Below, in pieces: positions 1 through 9,241 of a DNA stretch of 22,739 bases; the first letter of the stretch is position 1, and every line of letters starts with the position of its first letter. Origin of the DNA: Ascoidea tarda (nom. inval.). Taxonomy: Eukaryota > Ascomycota > Saccharomycetes > Ascoideales > Ascoideaceae. The stretch is taken from the NCBI GenBank assembly GCA_030560485.1, contig JAKTTS010000243.1:1-22739 (forward strand), given 5' to 3'. The notes beneath the pieces are model-generated. The model did not search any database. It was not told the origin of the DNA and saw only the letters and a program-made list of their open reading frames with translations. Made by a program: the position numbers and the translations under genes.

Positions 1-46
<46 letters not shown>
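1..46. repeat. ATT/AAT trinucleotide microsatellite (poly-Asn of BUD14)
   Basis: Uninterrupted TAT/TTA triplets run from the window edge to about position 46, reading AAT (Asn) in the BUD14 frame. Another Asn-coding tract lies at about 1618-1675. Similar AAT tracts lie in EXO84 (about 11125-11152) and HAPX (about 14827-14895). Confidence 0.9.
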
Positions 47-2065
47 GTTGTTGTTCATTATGGGAGTGCTGATTGGATTTGACAGTGGAGGAGTCATTTT
101 ATTTGAATGGGAGGAGGAGTTTAGTATGTTATTAAGGTTATTATTTGAGTTTGAAGAATTGATGAAGCTGCTTAAATTTTTATTTGGACTAGTGTTTGTG
201 TTGATTGAATTATTTGGGATGTTGTTTGGGTTATTGTTATTATTTGGTGAATTAACTTTATCAAGATTTAAGTCGTAATAAATTGATGAGGATCTATTAT
301 ATAGGGAGAGTTCGTCGTCTGAGATTGAAATTAAACTTGATCTGTTGTTGTTATTGTCGTAATCAATTATGTTTGAGTTTGTGCTGTTTAATACTGTTTT
401 ATTCTTTTGATTATCGTGAAGAGAGTTATTTTCAGTTTGGGATTCGTTATTAGTATCCTTTGGAGGAACTGGTGGCGGAGTGTTTTCTGGTGAAGTATCG
501 TTAAGATTTCGATTATCATTATCATTATTAGAATATTTTTTTCTATTTTTTGATGTTTTAGTAACGTTTAATGGTGTTATTTCATTGTTTTCGTTATAAT
601 TGTACAAGTCTGAATTTCTGTTGTTATTCTGGTTTAATAGATCCAGTATAGCTTTTTCGGTTTCAAATTCGTTATCAATTTCGGTTTCGATTTCGGTTTC
701 GATTTCAGTTTCGATTTCAGTTTCAGTTTCAGTTTCAGTTTCGGATTTGTTGTTGTTTGAAGTATTATTTTTGATTGAGTTGTTTGATAAGTTTAAATGA
801 GACACTGGGGAGTCAGTTAGGTTTAATTTTTTAGGCTGATTTTCAGTTGGTTTTAGAGATATGTCATCAGTCAGAAGGAAATTTGAATTTATTTCACTGT
901 CATTGTGATTGTGATTGTTGTCGTTGTGATTGTTGTTGTTGTTGTCATTGTCATCGTCATTGTCATTGTCATGCTGATTGAGAAAGTTATTCTCTTGTTT
1001 TTTTTCTTGTTGGTCATCTTCATCTTCGTAGTCATCGTCATAATCATCATATTCTTGTTCAGATGAGGAATATGAAGACCAATCAATATCACTTGTAGAA
1101 TAGGTTACATGATCGGAAAAAACTACTGATTTTGAGTTATTATTGTTGTTATTTGGATTCAAAGTATTTGAATTTTTCTTTGAGGATAGTTTTGAAGATA
1201 ATTTTAAAGATTTCTTTGAGGATGATTTTCTGGATAGGGAGAGTAGAGATCTTGATTTCTTTTTTTCTTCTTTTGCTTTTCGTTCAATTTCTTCATTTTT
1301 CCAGCAATTCAAACGTGCTAATCTTTCAGTGGGAGTCTCCAAGCATTCAGCAGGAGCAAAACCTATTTTGCTGTCTTCCACTCGTTCTACTAGCCACCAG
1401 TAGGAGTCGTCGTCGTTTAGTAGTATGACTGGATCATCGTACTTCAAATCGCACTGGGCTTCGTCAGGACCAGAAAAGTCGTATAAAGCGTATAGTCTTT
1501 CAGGATGCAATTCTCTTGGGGGAGATTTAGGAGGGTCAGGAGGCAAGTCGTCAATTAAGAGGTCTTCTTCAAATGGGTCATTTTCGTCGTAACCGTAATC
1601 TTCATTATCAGACTTAATATTATTATTGTTATTGTTATTGCTATTGTTATTATTATTATTATTATTGTTATTAGTATACTGATTATTGTAAGGGCTGTTG
1701 CTGTTGTAATGACTGTTATTGTAAGGGTTGTTATTGTAGGGGTTGTTATTGTTATTGGGTTGACTATTGAAATCGTTTTCGTTATTGATGGGTTGTCTTG
1801 GGTGTATTATGACACTATCGTCTGAGTTAATTGAGGTTGATTTTTTGTGGACGATATTGGCATTGTTATTGTTGGCAGGAGCGGTATTGTGATTAGTGTT
1901 GGCGTGATTATTGTTTGGGGTGTTGATGGTGTTGATGTTTATATTGTTGTTGTTGGATCTGGATCTGGAGGACAATAAGGACAAGAGCTGCTCAGTCTTT
2001 TTGTTGTTTGATTCGTTGTTGAGCGTAGAGACAGATCTTCGTAGGTTCAAGATTGAGGGGGCCAT
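1..2065 (-). CDS. BUD14: Bud14-like SH3 protein, 3' end beyond the window
   Basis: The minus-strand frame is open from the ATG at 2065 to the window edge (about 688 codons, no stop), so the protein is partial at its C-terminus. An SH3 domain lies at about residues 191-256 (YALYDFSGPD, then SYWWLV, then KIGFAPAECLE), followed by ERLARLNCWKNEE, the signature block of Bud14. In S. cerevisiae Bud14 activates the PP1 phosphatase Glc7 and, in the Kelch complex, inhibits the formin Bnr1 at polarity sites. A PP1-docking RVxF-type motif (KSVVF, residues 312-316) follows the SH3 domain, and a PPPVPPK stretch lies near residue 530. The rest is low complexity: Asn runs, Asp/Asn runs and a Glu-Thr repeat. 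The window edge falls in a poly-Asn tract. The ATG is chosen because the conserved part is in frame with it and it gives a basic N-terminus (MAPSILNLRRS). Confidence 0.9.
679..743. repeat. Hexanucleotide repeat coding a Glu-Thr/Glu-Ile tract in BUD14
   Basis: The plus strand reads as repeated TTTCRR hexamers (TTTCGG, TTTCGA, TTTCAG), about 11 copies. Read as the minus-strand BUD14 frame they give alternating E-T and E-I. The last copies on the plus strand are nearly pure TTTCAG, so this is a likely length-variable coding repeat. Confidence 0.85.
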
Positions 2066-2622
2066 TGTAGATGAGGAGGAAGGGCCCTGAAATGTGAGCA
2101 GGAGTGTGGTATGCTCTTTCTGACTGGTCTGTGGTTTTTGGGATTGTTTGGTACTGTTTGATAAAAATTTGAGTTGACCAACGTAGTGATCTCCTGAAGG
2201 GTGTTGGAGAGCAAGTATCGAGCAGAGTGAAATGTGAAAGTGAAATAGTGAAATAGTGGAATAGTGGAATAGTGGAATCAGTGAAATAATTAGAGTTAAG
2301 CTAGGGAAAGAGAAGCAGGGCAGAAGACACACCCGCAAAACAAGAAGCAAGACAGAGAGTAAGGACAGAAGAGGCAGAGCAAGAGGAAGCAGAGCAGGAG
2401 GAAGCAAAAGCAGCAGAAGCAGCAGAAGCAGCAGGAGAACCACGCCGGGAGAGGTCGCTGCGGTTCGCGGCGCGGTCACGAGCCAGTACTGTGGAAAAGA
2501 ACCAGTGTTGTGGGAAAGAGCCAGTGTTGTGGAAGAGGACCAGTGTTGAGGGAATAGGGCTCTAGAAGTAGGGCTATTGCGTGATGCGTCTGCTGCTGTT
2601 TTATGACTATATCATGCTGCGT
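2066..2622. other. Intergenic: BUD14 promoter side and ETR1 3' flank
   Basis: This 557-base gap between two minus-strand genes has no coding frame I can support. From BUD14 outward it holds a TAGTGGAA-type short repeat (about 2235-2275), an ACCCGCA heptamer at 2331-2337, a plus-strand purine-rich tract at 2338-2440 (CT-rich on the BUD14 sense strand, with TGCTTC-like units), a short GC-rich patch at about 2441-2480, and a 19-bp tandem repeat at 2483-2558. Confidence 0.7.
2483..2558. repeat. 19-bp tandem repeat, four copies
   Basis: CCAGT recurs at 2483, 2502, 2521 and 2540, exactly 19 bp apart. The four units share the pattern CCAGTGTTGTGGRAAAGAR, with a few substitutions and no length change between copies. 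It lies 65-140 bp beyond the ETR1 stop codon and outside any gene. Confidence 0.85.
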
Positions 2623-3867
2623 CTATTCGTAGACGATAATGTTTTTGCCGGGGTTGCCGAGGGCCTTTTGGTAGAGCGCCAACACCTCGCTGGGAGCAAC
2701 GCCCTTCTTCCAGACGTTGTGGATCGACTTTGCGTCGACAAGCTGCTTGTTCTGGTAGAAGTGCACGATTTGGTCCAACGTCTGCTGCTTCTCCTCTGGG
2801 TCCTGGAAGTTGTTGCGGGTGATCCAAAAGCCCTTTGAGGTGAGGTTCTTGAAGATCAACGACGACGTCGAGAGAATCACTGGCTTCTTGCTCATGCCCC
2901 CGTAGGTCACCAAGTACCCATTCTCGTCCAAGCTCTTGATTAGCGGAATACAGCTCTCACCTCCAACGCAGTTCAACCCCAACTTGACCTTTCCAGTGTT
3001 GTTTTCCTTCACGTCCTTCACCGACTTCTTGATCAACTTTCGGTCTTCCTTTGCCTCGCTGAGTGACACCACCACTTCGGCACCCAAATCCTTCAACTCG
3101 CTTTTCAACTCGTCCAAGTACTGTGGATTCTCCTCGCTGCTCTTGTCTCTCACCAAGTTGATCGAATTGATTTTGAGATTCTTGCAAACCTGAATAACAA
3201 ACTTTCCAACCGAAGAATTGGCCCCGTTTTGGATAACCCAGTCTCCCTCTTCCAACTTCAAAAACTTGGTTATCATTTGCAACGCTGTGCATGGGTTTAC
3301 ACTAATAGTAGCTGCCTGGTTCACACTCAACCCTCCATTGCCTTCAGCAAACCTCTTTGTCTTTCCGTTCTCCTTATTCAAGTTGAACAACTTGGCTTCT
3401 CCCTTCATGTCCAATTTCACATGAGTTCTCCACGTTCCAAAGTTGGGAAACAATGGGATGACCCAGTCGTTTTGCGCAAATCCCTTGACATTCTTCCCAA
3501 TCTCAACCACCTTGAACACTCCCTCGTTTCCACAAATCGCACTGGCTTCCTTTAACACTTCGCTTTCGTTGTTGAACAAATTCACTGACAACTCTGGTTT
3601 CGAGGGATAAACTCCCTGGATTTGATTGATATCTGATGGATTAATAGGATGCGCAATCAATTCAAGCAACACCTCATCGTCGTTCTTAATTGATTCTACT
3701 TTGTAATCATGAACGATAATCTTCTCACTAGGCTCTCCATACTCTTTGTATATAATAGCCTTTGCATCATAACTCAAATACCTGCTCAAACTAATACTTG
3801 CGATGGACGCCATTTGACTCAATCCATTTCGATTTAATTGACTTGCTCTGCTCAATCTTCCAATCAT
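2623..3867 (-). CDS. ETR1: Mitochondrial 2-enoyl thioester reductase (Etr1/MECR)
   Basis: This 414-residue protein catalyses the NADPH-dependent reduction of trans-2-enoyl-ACP, the last step of mitochondrial type II fatty acid synthesis, needed for lipoic acid and respiration. It is a zinc-free MDR-family enzyme. Visible marks: INPSDINQIQGVYPSKP with the family's catalytic Tyr (Y87), GNEGVFKV and GTWRTH, the nucleotide-binding NGANSSVGKFVIQVCKN (about 214-230), NCVGGES, and GGMSKKPV followed by the Etr1-typical FKNLTSKGFW. The first 30 residues are basic, Ser-rich and free of acidic residues, as expected of a mitochondrial presequence. The frame stays open upstream to 4098, but that part overlaps SNF6 and has no Etr1 likeness, so the ATG at 3867 is preferred. 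ATG at residue 19 is a possible second start. The gene diverges from SNF6. Confidence 0.95.
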   Translation of the reverse strand: MIGRLSRASQLNRNGLSQMASIASISLSRYLSYDAKAIIYKEYGEPSEKIIVHDYKVESIKNDDEVLLELIAHPINPSDINQIQGVYPSKPELSVNLFNNESEVLKEASAICGNEGVFKVVEIGKNVKGFAQNDWVIPLFPNFGTWRTHVKLDMKGEAKLFNLNKENGKTKRFAEGNGGLSVNQAATISVNPCTALQMITKFLKLEEGDWVIQNGANSSVGKFVIQVCKNLKINSINLVRDKSSEENPQYLDELKSELKDLGAEVVVSLSEAKEDRKLIKKSVKDVKENNTGKVKLGLNCVGGESCIPLIKSLDENGYLVTYGGMSKKPVILSTSSLIFKNLTSKGFWITRNNFQDPEEKQQTLDQIVHFYQNKQLVDAKSIHNVWKKGVAPSEVLALYQKALGNPGKNIIVYE

Positions 3868-4091
3868 TATCGCAAACACTCCAGATGTATATAGTCTATG
3901 TATCCAAACACACTTGAAACAAATACTATCAAATTCTAACCAACTCTTAGAATTGTCCTCGTCGCTTTTATTCCATTTTTCGTCGCTTTTCATAGGACAG
4001 ATCAAAATTGCCCCTTTAGGACTTATCCGCTCTTTCATCCAAATCATCCTCAAACAAAAAAAAACTGTCAATCCTTCAATTATTGCCATAA

Positions 4092-4135
4092 AGATCAACT
4101 CTCAACTCACTCTCTTCACTCTCTTCACTCTCGTT
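4092..4135 (+). promoter_or_regulatory. CT-rich leader of SNF6
   Basis: Just before the SNF6 ATG lies a pyrimidine stretch with a 10-base repeat (CTCTTCACTC twice). The ETR1-SNF6 divergent gap is only 271 bases (3868-4138), so this is probably 5' untranslated leader. Confidence 0.5.
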
Positions 4136-4138
4136 AAA

Positions 4139-5725
4139 ATGCCTCCATCTCAGTCAAAGAGAAGAAAATACAGAACTGCAAACAACATCTCACAACACTC
4201 CCTCCAGCAACTTCAAAACCAGTTCATTCCAAACTCGGCTCAAAACACCAGCAATAACAACTTTCTTCAAACTTTGTCTCTTCAAGGTCAACAGTCCTTC
4301 CTTCAACAACAACAGCAACTTCAGCTCCAGCAGCAACACCAGCAACAACTTCAACAGTCACTTCAACTCCAGCTTCAACTCCAACAGCAGCAGCAACAAC
4401 AACAGGTCCAGCAAGTTCAAAAAAATGAAAACATCTTCGATGAAGCTGACATAATGTCTTTTAGAACAATAGCTCTACAAAGATTCACCTTAAATCAAGA
4501 ACTAATGGACTCTATCCTCAACAGAAAACTTCACATCTTTAACAACATTACACCTCCAAGCTCCTTTCCCGAATTCAACTATACAATCACTGATAATCAC
4601 CTAAACAACTCAATTAATAAAAAATTCACAAAAAAAAATTCATCCATAAACCAAAACAATCAAAGGGTCAAGTCAATCAATGACTTGAAATCAACTGACA
4701 TTTGGTTTGGAGATATCCAATTGATCAATTCTACATTAGATTCAGATTTTTTAGAAATTAATACCTTGAAAAATGATATTCAAAAGACTAATCAAAAATT
4801 TAATAAAAATAACATTAATATAATTAAAAACACTTTTAATGATAATCATACTGATAATGATAATGATAATGATGATGATAATGAAAATGAAAATTTAAAA
4901 GATTTAAACACATTAAGATCTTTATTCATCAAATTCGATGACTCAAAATTCAATTCAATCTTATCTAAAAACCAAAAAATTAAAAAAAAGGAAAACCAAA
5001 AATACGTAAACAAATTAGATAACTTCAATGGTAACCTTGTCAAAAAGGATCTACTTTCAATCCTAAAACCAATAAACTATACCCAAGCTCCTGATAACTA
5101 CTGGAACATGTTGGAAATCAAGAGGAAAAAATTAATAGAACAAGAATTACAAAAGAAAAAAGAACTTGAAAGACAACTTCAACTCAAACAAGAAAAGGAA
5201 TTGTACGAAAAGAAACAGCAAGATACTCTACAATTTCAACAATTCCAACATTTACAATTACAGCAGCAATCTCTTGCTGCAAATGCTACCACCATCAATA
5301 ATAGCAATAATAACAACAACGATATTAATAACAATGAAATTGAAAACGACAAATCTCAAATTTTCAATAACAATCCAAACGCTTTAAATGCGAATTTACT
5401 ATTAAAAGCAAAACAATTTGACCAAACTTTGCTCTCCAATGGCTCAATCCAAATCCCTGATCTCTCAGCAGCTACTAAACTAATGGGTAATCCAGATAAT
5501 GACCATGATTCTGTCATTTTACCTGTAGACGATGATCCTCTAAATCTTGCTGTAATTAATGATGATATTAATATAAATAATCTAACCATGGATATGAATA
5601 TTAATAATCTTAATATGAACATGAATCTAAATTTTGATGACAATATGAATACTGATAATTTTGAATTGTTTAATATTCAAAGCACTCTAGATGACCAGGA
5701 CTTTTTTGACCATTCAATGGAATGA
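4139..5725 (+). CDS. SNF6: Snf6-like SWI/SNF complex subunit, Gln/Asn-rich
   Basis: The protein has 528 residues. A basic start (SKRRKYR) leads into a Gln-rich region (about 50-95). Then comes FDEADIMSFRTIALQRF (100-116), which resembles the Snf6 block HDESDTISFRSNLLKNF. Further on, APDNYWNMLEIKRKKLIEQ (about 316) resembles the Snf6 APADYW segment before a charged coiled-coil-like, Gln-rich stretch, and the tail is acidic and Phe-rich (NFDDN to LDDQDFFDHSME), like the Snf6 C-terminus. In S. cerevisiae Snf6 is a subunit of the SWI/SNF nucleosome remodeller. The match is remembered motif similarity within low-complexity sequence, so confidence is moderate. It is longer than S. cerevisiae Snf6 (about 330 residues) because of Asn/Gln/Asp expansions. 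The ATG at 4139 follows a CT-rich leader. An in-frame extension to 3914 starts inside the ETR1 side and lacks conserved features. Confidence 0.7.
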   Translation: MPPSQSKRRKYRTANNISQHSLQQLQNQFIPNSAQNTSNNNFLQTLSLQGQQSFLQQQQQLQLQQQHQQQLQQSLQLQLQLQQQQQQQQVQQVQKNENIFDEADIMSFRTIALQRFTLNQELMDSILNRKLHIFNNITPPSSFPEFNYTITDNHLNNSINKKFTKKNSSINQNNQRVKSINDLKSTDIWFGDIQLINSTLDSDFLEINTLKNDIQKTNQKFNKNNINIIKNTFNDNHTDNDNDNDDDNENENLKDLNTLRSLFIKFDDSKFNSILSKNQKIKKKENQKYVNKLDNFNGNLVKKDLLSILKPINYTQAPDNYWNMLEIKRKKLIEQELQKKKELERQLQLKQEKELYEKKQQDTLQFQQFQHLQLQQQSLAANATTINNSNNNNNDINNNEIENDKSQIFNNNPNALNANLLLKAKQFDQTLLSNGSIQIPDLSAATKLMGNPDNDHDSVILPVDDDPLNLAVINDDININNLTMDMNINNLNMNMNLNFDDNMNTDNFELFNIQSTLDDQDFFDHSME

Positions 5726-5858
5726 ATAACTATATATATTGTATTTTAAAATAGAAATTGACTCAATTCAATACACTCTACTCTAATGAATTATTATACA
5801 TTTAACCACTTAATTATCTATTAAATTATTTACAAAATACAAACTTATTCAAAAAAAA
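5726..5858. terminator. Shared 3' region of SNF6 and MGM101
   Basis: This is a 133-base convergent gap. TATATATAT at 5731-5739, five bases after the SNF6 stop, fits a yeast polyadenylation efficiency element. The rest is AT-rich with A-runs usable on both strands. Confidence 0.5.
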
Positions 5859-6893
5859 CTAAGTTTGTTTGTATGGATATGTAAAATCACTATCTTTACG
5901 TCTCCACAACTTTTTCTTTTTCTTAGTAACTACATGTTCAGCAAATTTCTCTTCACAGTGTTGTTTCTTGAAATTTCTAATAAACCTTGGATCCCATAAT
6001 TCACTTGCAATACCCAAATCTTTACAACATCTCATCAATGCATTACTCTTGCATCCCTCAATGGCGGTTGGTATACCATCTTGATTGAAAAATATTTGTT
6101 CGCCTCTTGCTATACTGACTAATCTATTTTCACAAATCAAACCAAATTCTCTTGAAACGTATTTATCAGTAATTGTCAATGAGTCTCTTGGAACCAAACC
6201 CCAATTTCCTGGACCAAAAGCTCTATTTAATATTCTACGGTATTTAATTTCGGGCAAATAAAGAATTCCATCCGGCTTGATTTCAATATCAATAGGATCA
6301 AGCTCTTTTAATAAAGCTTCACATGTTTTGTCGTCAAATTTTTTTTGACCAATTCCTTCAAAGGTAGTGGCAAAACTATTGAAAGCAGAAGAGGAAGAGG
6401 GTGGAAAAGATGAAGAGGAATTATTGGTATAAGTTGAAGCTGAAGTAGTGTTGAAATTAGTACTGTTGGAAGGAAAAGGAATATTTTCTATATTTGATTC
6501 ATCAGACACTGAAGAATCAGGAGAATCGGGTATATTATTGTTTGTAGGAATATCTGAAGGAAAATCGGGGATACTTGAATTTGCAGAATCCTTCAAACCA
6601 TTGCTTTTCAGTAAATAAGTTTTTTTAGTCAATATTGAAGCCAGACTCAGGGGCAAACCATCAAGAGAGCCTAAACCTGATGGAACAGTTGGCATTGTTG
6701 TCTTTCTTTTATAGGTTCTTATAATAGTCTTAGGTTTCGTGGCAGTTTTAAATTTCGAACTGTCATCATTTTGAGGAATTGAAGATGATGAAGATGACGA
6801 ACTATCTGAAGCAGCAGTAGCATAACATCTTGAATATCTGTAGATGGAACTGAGGTTTGCGGGAGTTCTTGCAAGACCTTTCAACACTATCAT
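5859..6893 (-). CDS. MGM101: Mitochondrial genome maintenance protein Mgm101
   Basis: This 344-residue protein is a Rad52-like single-strand annealing protein of mitochondrial nucleoids, needed for mtDNA repair and recombination. The conserved core runs from about residue 178 to 330: [101 protein letters not shown] and a Lys/Arg-rich end ([10 protein letters not shown]). Residues 1-28 form a basic presequence. Between them is a Ser/Asn/Pro-rich linker, which makes the protein longer than S. cerevisiae Mgm101 (269 residues). Two in-frame CTG codons (6642-6644, 6648-6650) lie in the linker. A broken MGM101-like relic lies about 6 kb away at 12808-13185. Two ATTGG (CCAAT on the sense strand) boxes sit 44-60 bases upstream of the ATG. 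Confidence 0.97.
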   Translation of the reverse strand: MIVLKGLARTPANLSSIYRYSRCYATAASDSSSSSSSSIPQNDDSSKFKTATKPKTIIRTYKRKTTMPTVPSGLGSLDGLPLSLASILTKKTYLLKSNGLKDSANSSIPDFPSDIPTNNNIPDSPDSSVSDESNIENIPFPSNSTNFNTTSASTYTNNSSSSFPPSSSSAFNSFATTFEGIGQKKFDDKTCEALLKELDPIDIEIKPDGILYLPEIKYRRILNRAFGPGNWGLVPRDSLTITDKYVSREFGLICENRLVSIARGEQIFFNQDGIPTAIEGCKSNALMRCCKDLGIASELWDPRFIRNFKKQHCEEKFAEHVVTKKKKKLWRRKDSDFTYPYKQT

Positions 6894-7337
6894 TTTAAAT
6901 TATTCTTATGAGCCAGGAAAAAAATCGAGAGAAAAAATTGGGGTATAAATTGGCAATTCTGCCTTTGATTTTTTTACAAAAAGATCTATCAGTTTTTTTT
7001 TATTTTAATAAAAACCAAGAAAAATGAAATCAAAATAAATTTTCCCTTTAGAAGTTTGAGGTCAGGTGACCAGTGTGGAGAATTTTCCGAGATAAGAAAT
7101 TATTTATTATGGACGCGTATGAGAGTGAGATTGTAATTAAAAGTATAATAGATAAATTAAATACATTATATAATGATTCGATATATGGTAGAAGGATGAA
7201 TTAAAAAAAGAGAATAGGTTTAAGAATTAAAAAGAGAAACAATAAAATAACCCGCACAAAAAGAGATGATAAACTGGTCTATTAATTTATGTAATTGATT
7301 TAATGCGTTGATTGAATTGGTTAATTCAATTAGATGA
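6894..7337. other. Intergenic: MGM101 promoter and GAS5 3' end
   Basis: This is a 444-base gap between two minus-strand genes with no coding frame. For MGM101 it offers CCAAT boxes at 6937-6941 and 6949-6953 (minus sense), an interrupted palindrome GGTCA-GG-TGACC at 7060-7071, an ACGCGT (MluI cell-cycle-type) site at 7113-7118 and an ACCCGCA heptamer at 7250-7256. The remainder is A/T-rich, including GAS5 3' end sequence. Confidence 0.6.
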
Positions 7338-8717
7338 TTATAAGACTAAGTGGAATCCAAATAAGGCACCAAGTATGATATAAGCAAAAGGGATGAGTGA
7401 GTAGAAAGATATTGGAGCAAGGTTGATAGCAGCTGAGTCGGATGAGGAGGCAGTGGAAGAAGAAGATGAGGAAGAGCCAGATTCTTCTTCGTCATCGGTG
7501 GCACTAGATGAAGAAGCAGATCTGCTTGAAGAGGAAGCAGATGAGGAGTCTTCTGAGGTGTCTTCGTCACAAGCACTTAGAGTGTTGATTTCAATACCGA
7601 AACCTGAACCAGCACCATCTTCGATATATTTCTCAGCGTTGGCTGGGGTGTCAGGTATATCATCATCCGATTCCCAAACGCCATCAACAACATCTGGACA
7701 AGTTTGGACAATTGTATTATTTTTGTAGCCACCATCACCTGATGGGTTAGAGGTTTTGGCAAACATGGCCTTTAAGTTCTCGTAATCAGGTAATTTTTTA
7801 ACTTCAGTGTCACTAACGACTTCAACAATACCATAGTTGTTTGGTTCCATGGTATATTCATAGACTAAACCACCGGAGAAAACCGAGGACATGTCAGTCG
7901 AGTAAATGGATTCGATTTCACTAAATCGTCTTTCATCAACAGTGTTGCAACCGAATTCGGATAAGAAAATTGGGATTGAGAAATTCGAGTACAAATCAAC
8001 TTTTTCACTGTAACCGGAGACCTTGAAGGTTGATTGGCCACACCATGAGTAATCGTTGACACCCAACATATCGATTCTTGCATCTTCGTCGTCACCACAG
8101 TCAAAGTATTGAGCAGCTAGCAACCTGTTTTGTTTGATATCAGCAGCAGAGTAACCGACAGGAATAGCTCTATAGTCTCTGGCCTGAATGTATCTATGTA
8201 AATCTCTAACAACAGCTTTAACGTATTTGGCACTAGCAGTGGTATTTTCGGAGTCGATGACTTCGTTACCAGCAAAGACACCCAAGAGATTATTGTAGTT
8301 GGCAAATTCGTCCAAAGTAGCGAAAATAGTTTGCAAATAATCAGCATTGTAGGAACATTTGGGAGAGCTTCTTGAGATGGAAGCGTCGGGAGTGTTGACA
8401 TCTAAGATAAGATAGATGCCTGCATCTTCTAGCAATTGCATACACTCATCGTGGTTTTGAGAGTTATCGATGGTGTAGACTCTAATGGTGTTGATACCCA
8501 AGTCTTCAAAGACTTCGATGTCTCTTTGACAAGTGGTTACATCGAACAATGGGTCAGTTAGGTTGGAGGTTCCACCAGGCTGATAGTCAACCCCTCTAAC
8601 ATAGAATCTTTCGTTGCCTTTCCAGAAGGCATTACCCTTGATGGTGATAGGAGTAGATGCAGCAGCTGCAGAGAGAGCTAGAGAAGTAAAAGATAAAAGC
8701 GTAGATAGAAGCTTCAT
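7338..8717 (-). CDS. GAS5: GPI-anchored beta-1,3-glucanosyltransferase, Gas5 type
   Basis: This 459-residue GH72 enzyme cleaves and rejoins beta-1,3-glucan chains at the cell surface. The signal peptide is MKLLSTLLSFTSLALSAAAA (1-20). Catalytic marks are GVFAGNEV (acid/base Glu152) and FLSEFGC (nucleophile Glu254); RGVDYQPGG, YLILDVNTP, VGYSAAD and GVNDYSWCG are family blocks. There is no Cys-rich X8/CBM43 module after the catalytic domain. A Ser/Asp/Glu-rich stalk (about 384-428) leads to a hydrophobic C-terminal tail (about 430-459) fit for GPI attachment. The length and blocks match S. cerevisiae Gas5 (484 residues). The frame opens 17 codons further upstream, but only the ATG at 8717 begins a signal peptide. 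TATA-like boxes lie about 180-190 bases upstream. Confidence 0.95.
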   Translation of the reverse strand: MKLLSTLLSFTSLALSAAAASTPITIKGNAFWKGNERFYVRGVDYQPGGTSNLTDPLFDVTTCQRDIEVFEDLGINTIRVYTIDNSQNHDECMQLLEDAGIYLILDVNTPDASISRSSPKCSYNADYLQTIFATLDEFANYNNLLGVFAGNEVIDSENTTASAKYVKAVVRDLHRYIQARDYRAIPVGYSAADIKQNRLLAAQYFDCGDDEDARIDMLGVNDYSWCGQSTFKVSGYSEKVDLYSNFSIPIFLSEFGCNTVDERRFSEIESIYSTDMSSVFSGGLVYEYTMEPNNYGIVEVVSDTEVKKLPDYENLKAMFAKTSNPSGDGGYKNNTIVQTCPDVVDGVWESDDDIPDTPANAEKYIEDGAGSGFGIEINTLSACDEDTSEDSSSASSSSRSASSSSATDDEEESGSSSSSSSTASSSDSAAINLAPISFYSLIPFAYIILGALFGFHLVL

Positions 8718-8894
8718 GGCTGAGAATTGAAACGAAGGACGTTTGGGAGACCAATATCGTAGAGGCACAGTAGCGAAGACGAGCAGTATCTAAGATGTAA
8801 TTGGCTTGTAAGAAAAAAAAGCGAATGGGAGTGGACTAAGTAGTAGCAACAATGTTTCTCTGAAAGAAAATTCTTTTGCTGTTTCTATTTCTCT

Positions 8895-8909
8895 CTTTAT
8901 ATCTTTATA
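8895..8909 (-). promoter_or_regulatory. Paired TATA-like boxes of GAS5
   Basis: On the minus strand TATAAAG occurs at 8909-8903 and again at 8901-8895, about 180-190 bases upstream of the GAS5 ATG. This is a usual yeast distance for a well-expressed wall gene. The assignment is by motif and position only. Confidence 0.5.
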
Positions 8910-9194
8910 TCTGTGCAATTTCAATTCCTCTCAAAGGAATTTTCACTTTGTTTACTCTTTCACCTTCTAAAATTGGCACTACCTGAAATTTCACCCAGCC
9001 CTCCCGCTCGAGCGGGGCGCATCCCTGTGTCGGCGCGTGTAGAGCACGTTTCAGATAAGCACCCGCAGATAACTCCTGCTTCCACGGGGTGCTTGTGCAG
9101 GAGCAGGGTAAGGCAACCTGTTCGGTCTAGACTCTGCTTGGCTGGTCTGAAATTAGCCGCCAGGTGTTGCTGCTTTTGGTGTTTTTGGTGATTC

Positions 9195-9241
9195 TGCTGC
9201 TTTTGCTTCTTTTGCTGCTTTTGCTTCTTCTGCTGCTTTTG
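9195..9241 (+). repeat. 18-bp CT-rich repeat in the EXO84 leader
   Basis: TGCTGCTTTTGCTTCTTT recurs with an 18-bp period from 9195, 9213 and 9231 (about 2.6 copies), ending 12 bases before the EXO84 ATG. It is probably within the 5' untranslated leader. Confidence 0.75.

Noticed and set aside
3868-4098. N-terminal extension of ETR1 to 4098
   Set aside because: It has no likeness to the family, is overlapped by the frame upstream of SNF6, and hides the clear presequence that starts at 3867.
3914-4138. N-terminal extension of SNF6 to 3914
   Set aside because: It overlaps the ETR1 promoter side, translates a CT-rich leader and lacks conserved features; the basic MPPSQSKRRK start is more likely.
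7423-7728. Plus-strand frame rich in Glu and Ser opposite GAS5
   Set aside because: It is the antisense reading of the Ser/Asp-rich stalk of GAS5.
8998-9130. A tRNA or other RNA gene in the GC-rich patch before EXO84
   Set aside because: No A or B box and no cloverleaf could be made; the inverted repeats fit promoter sites or chance better.
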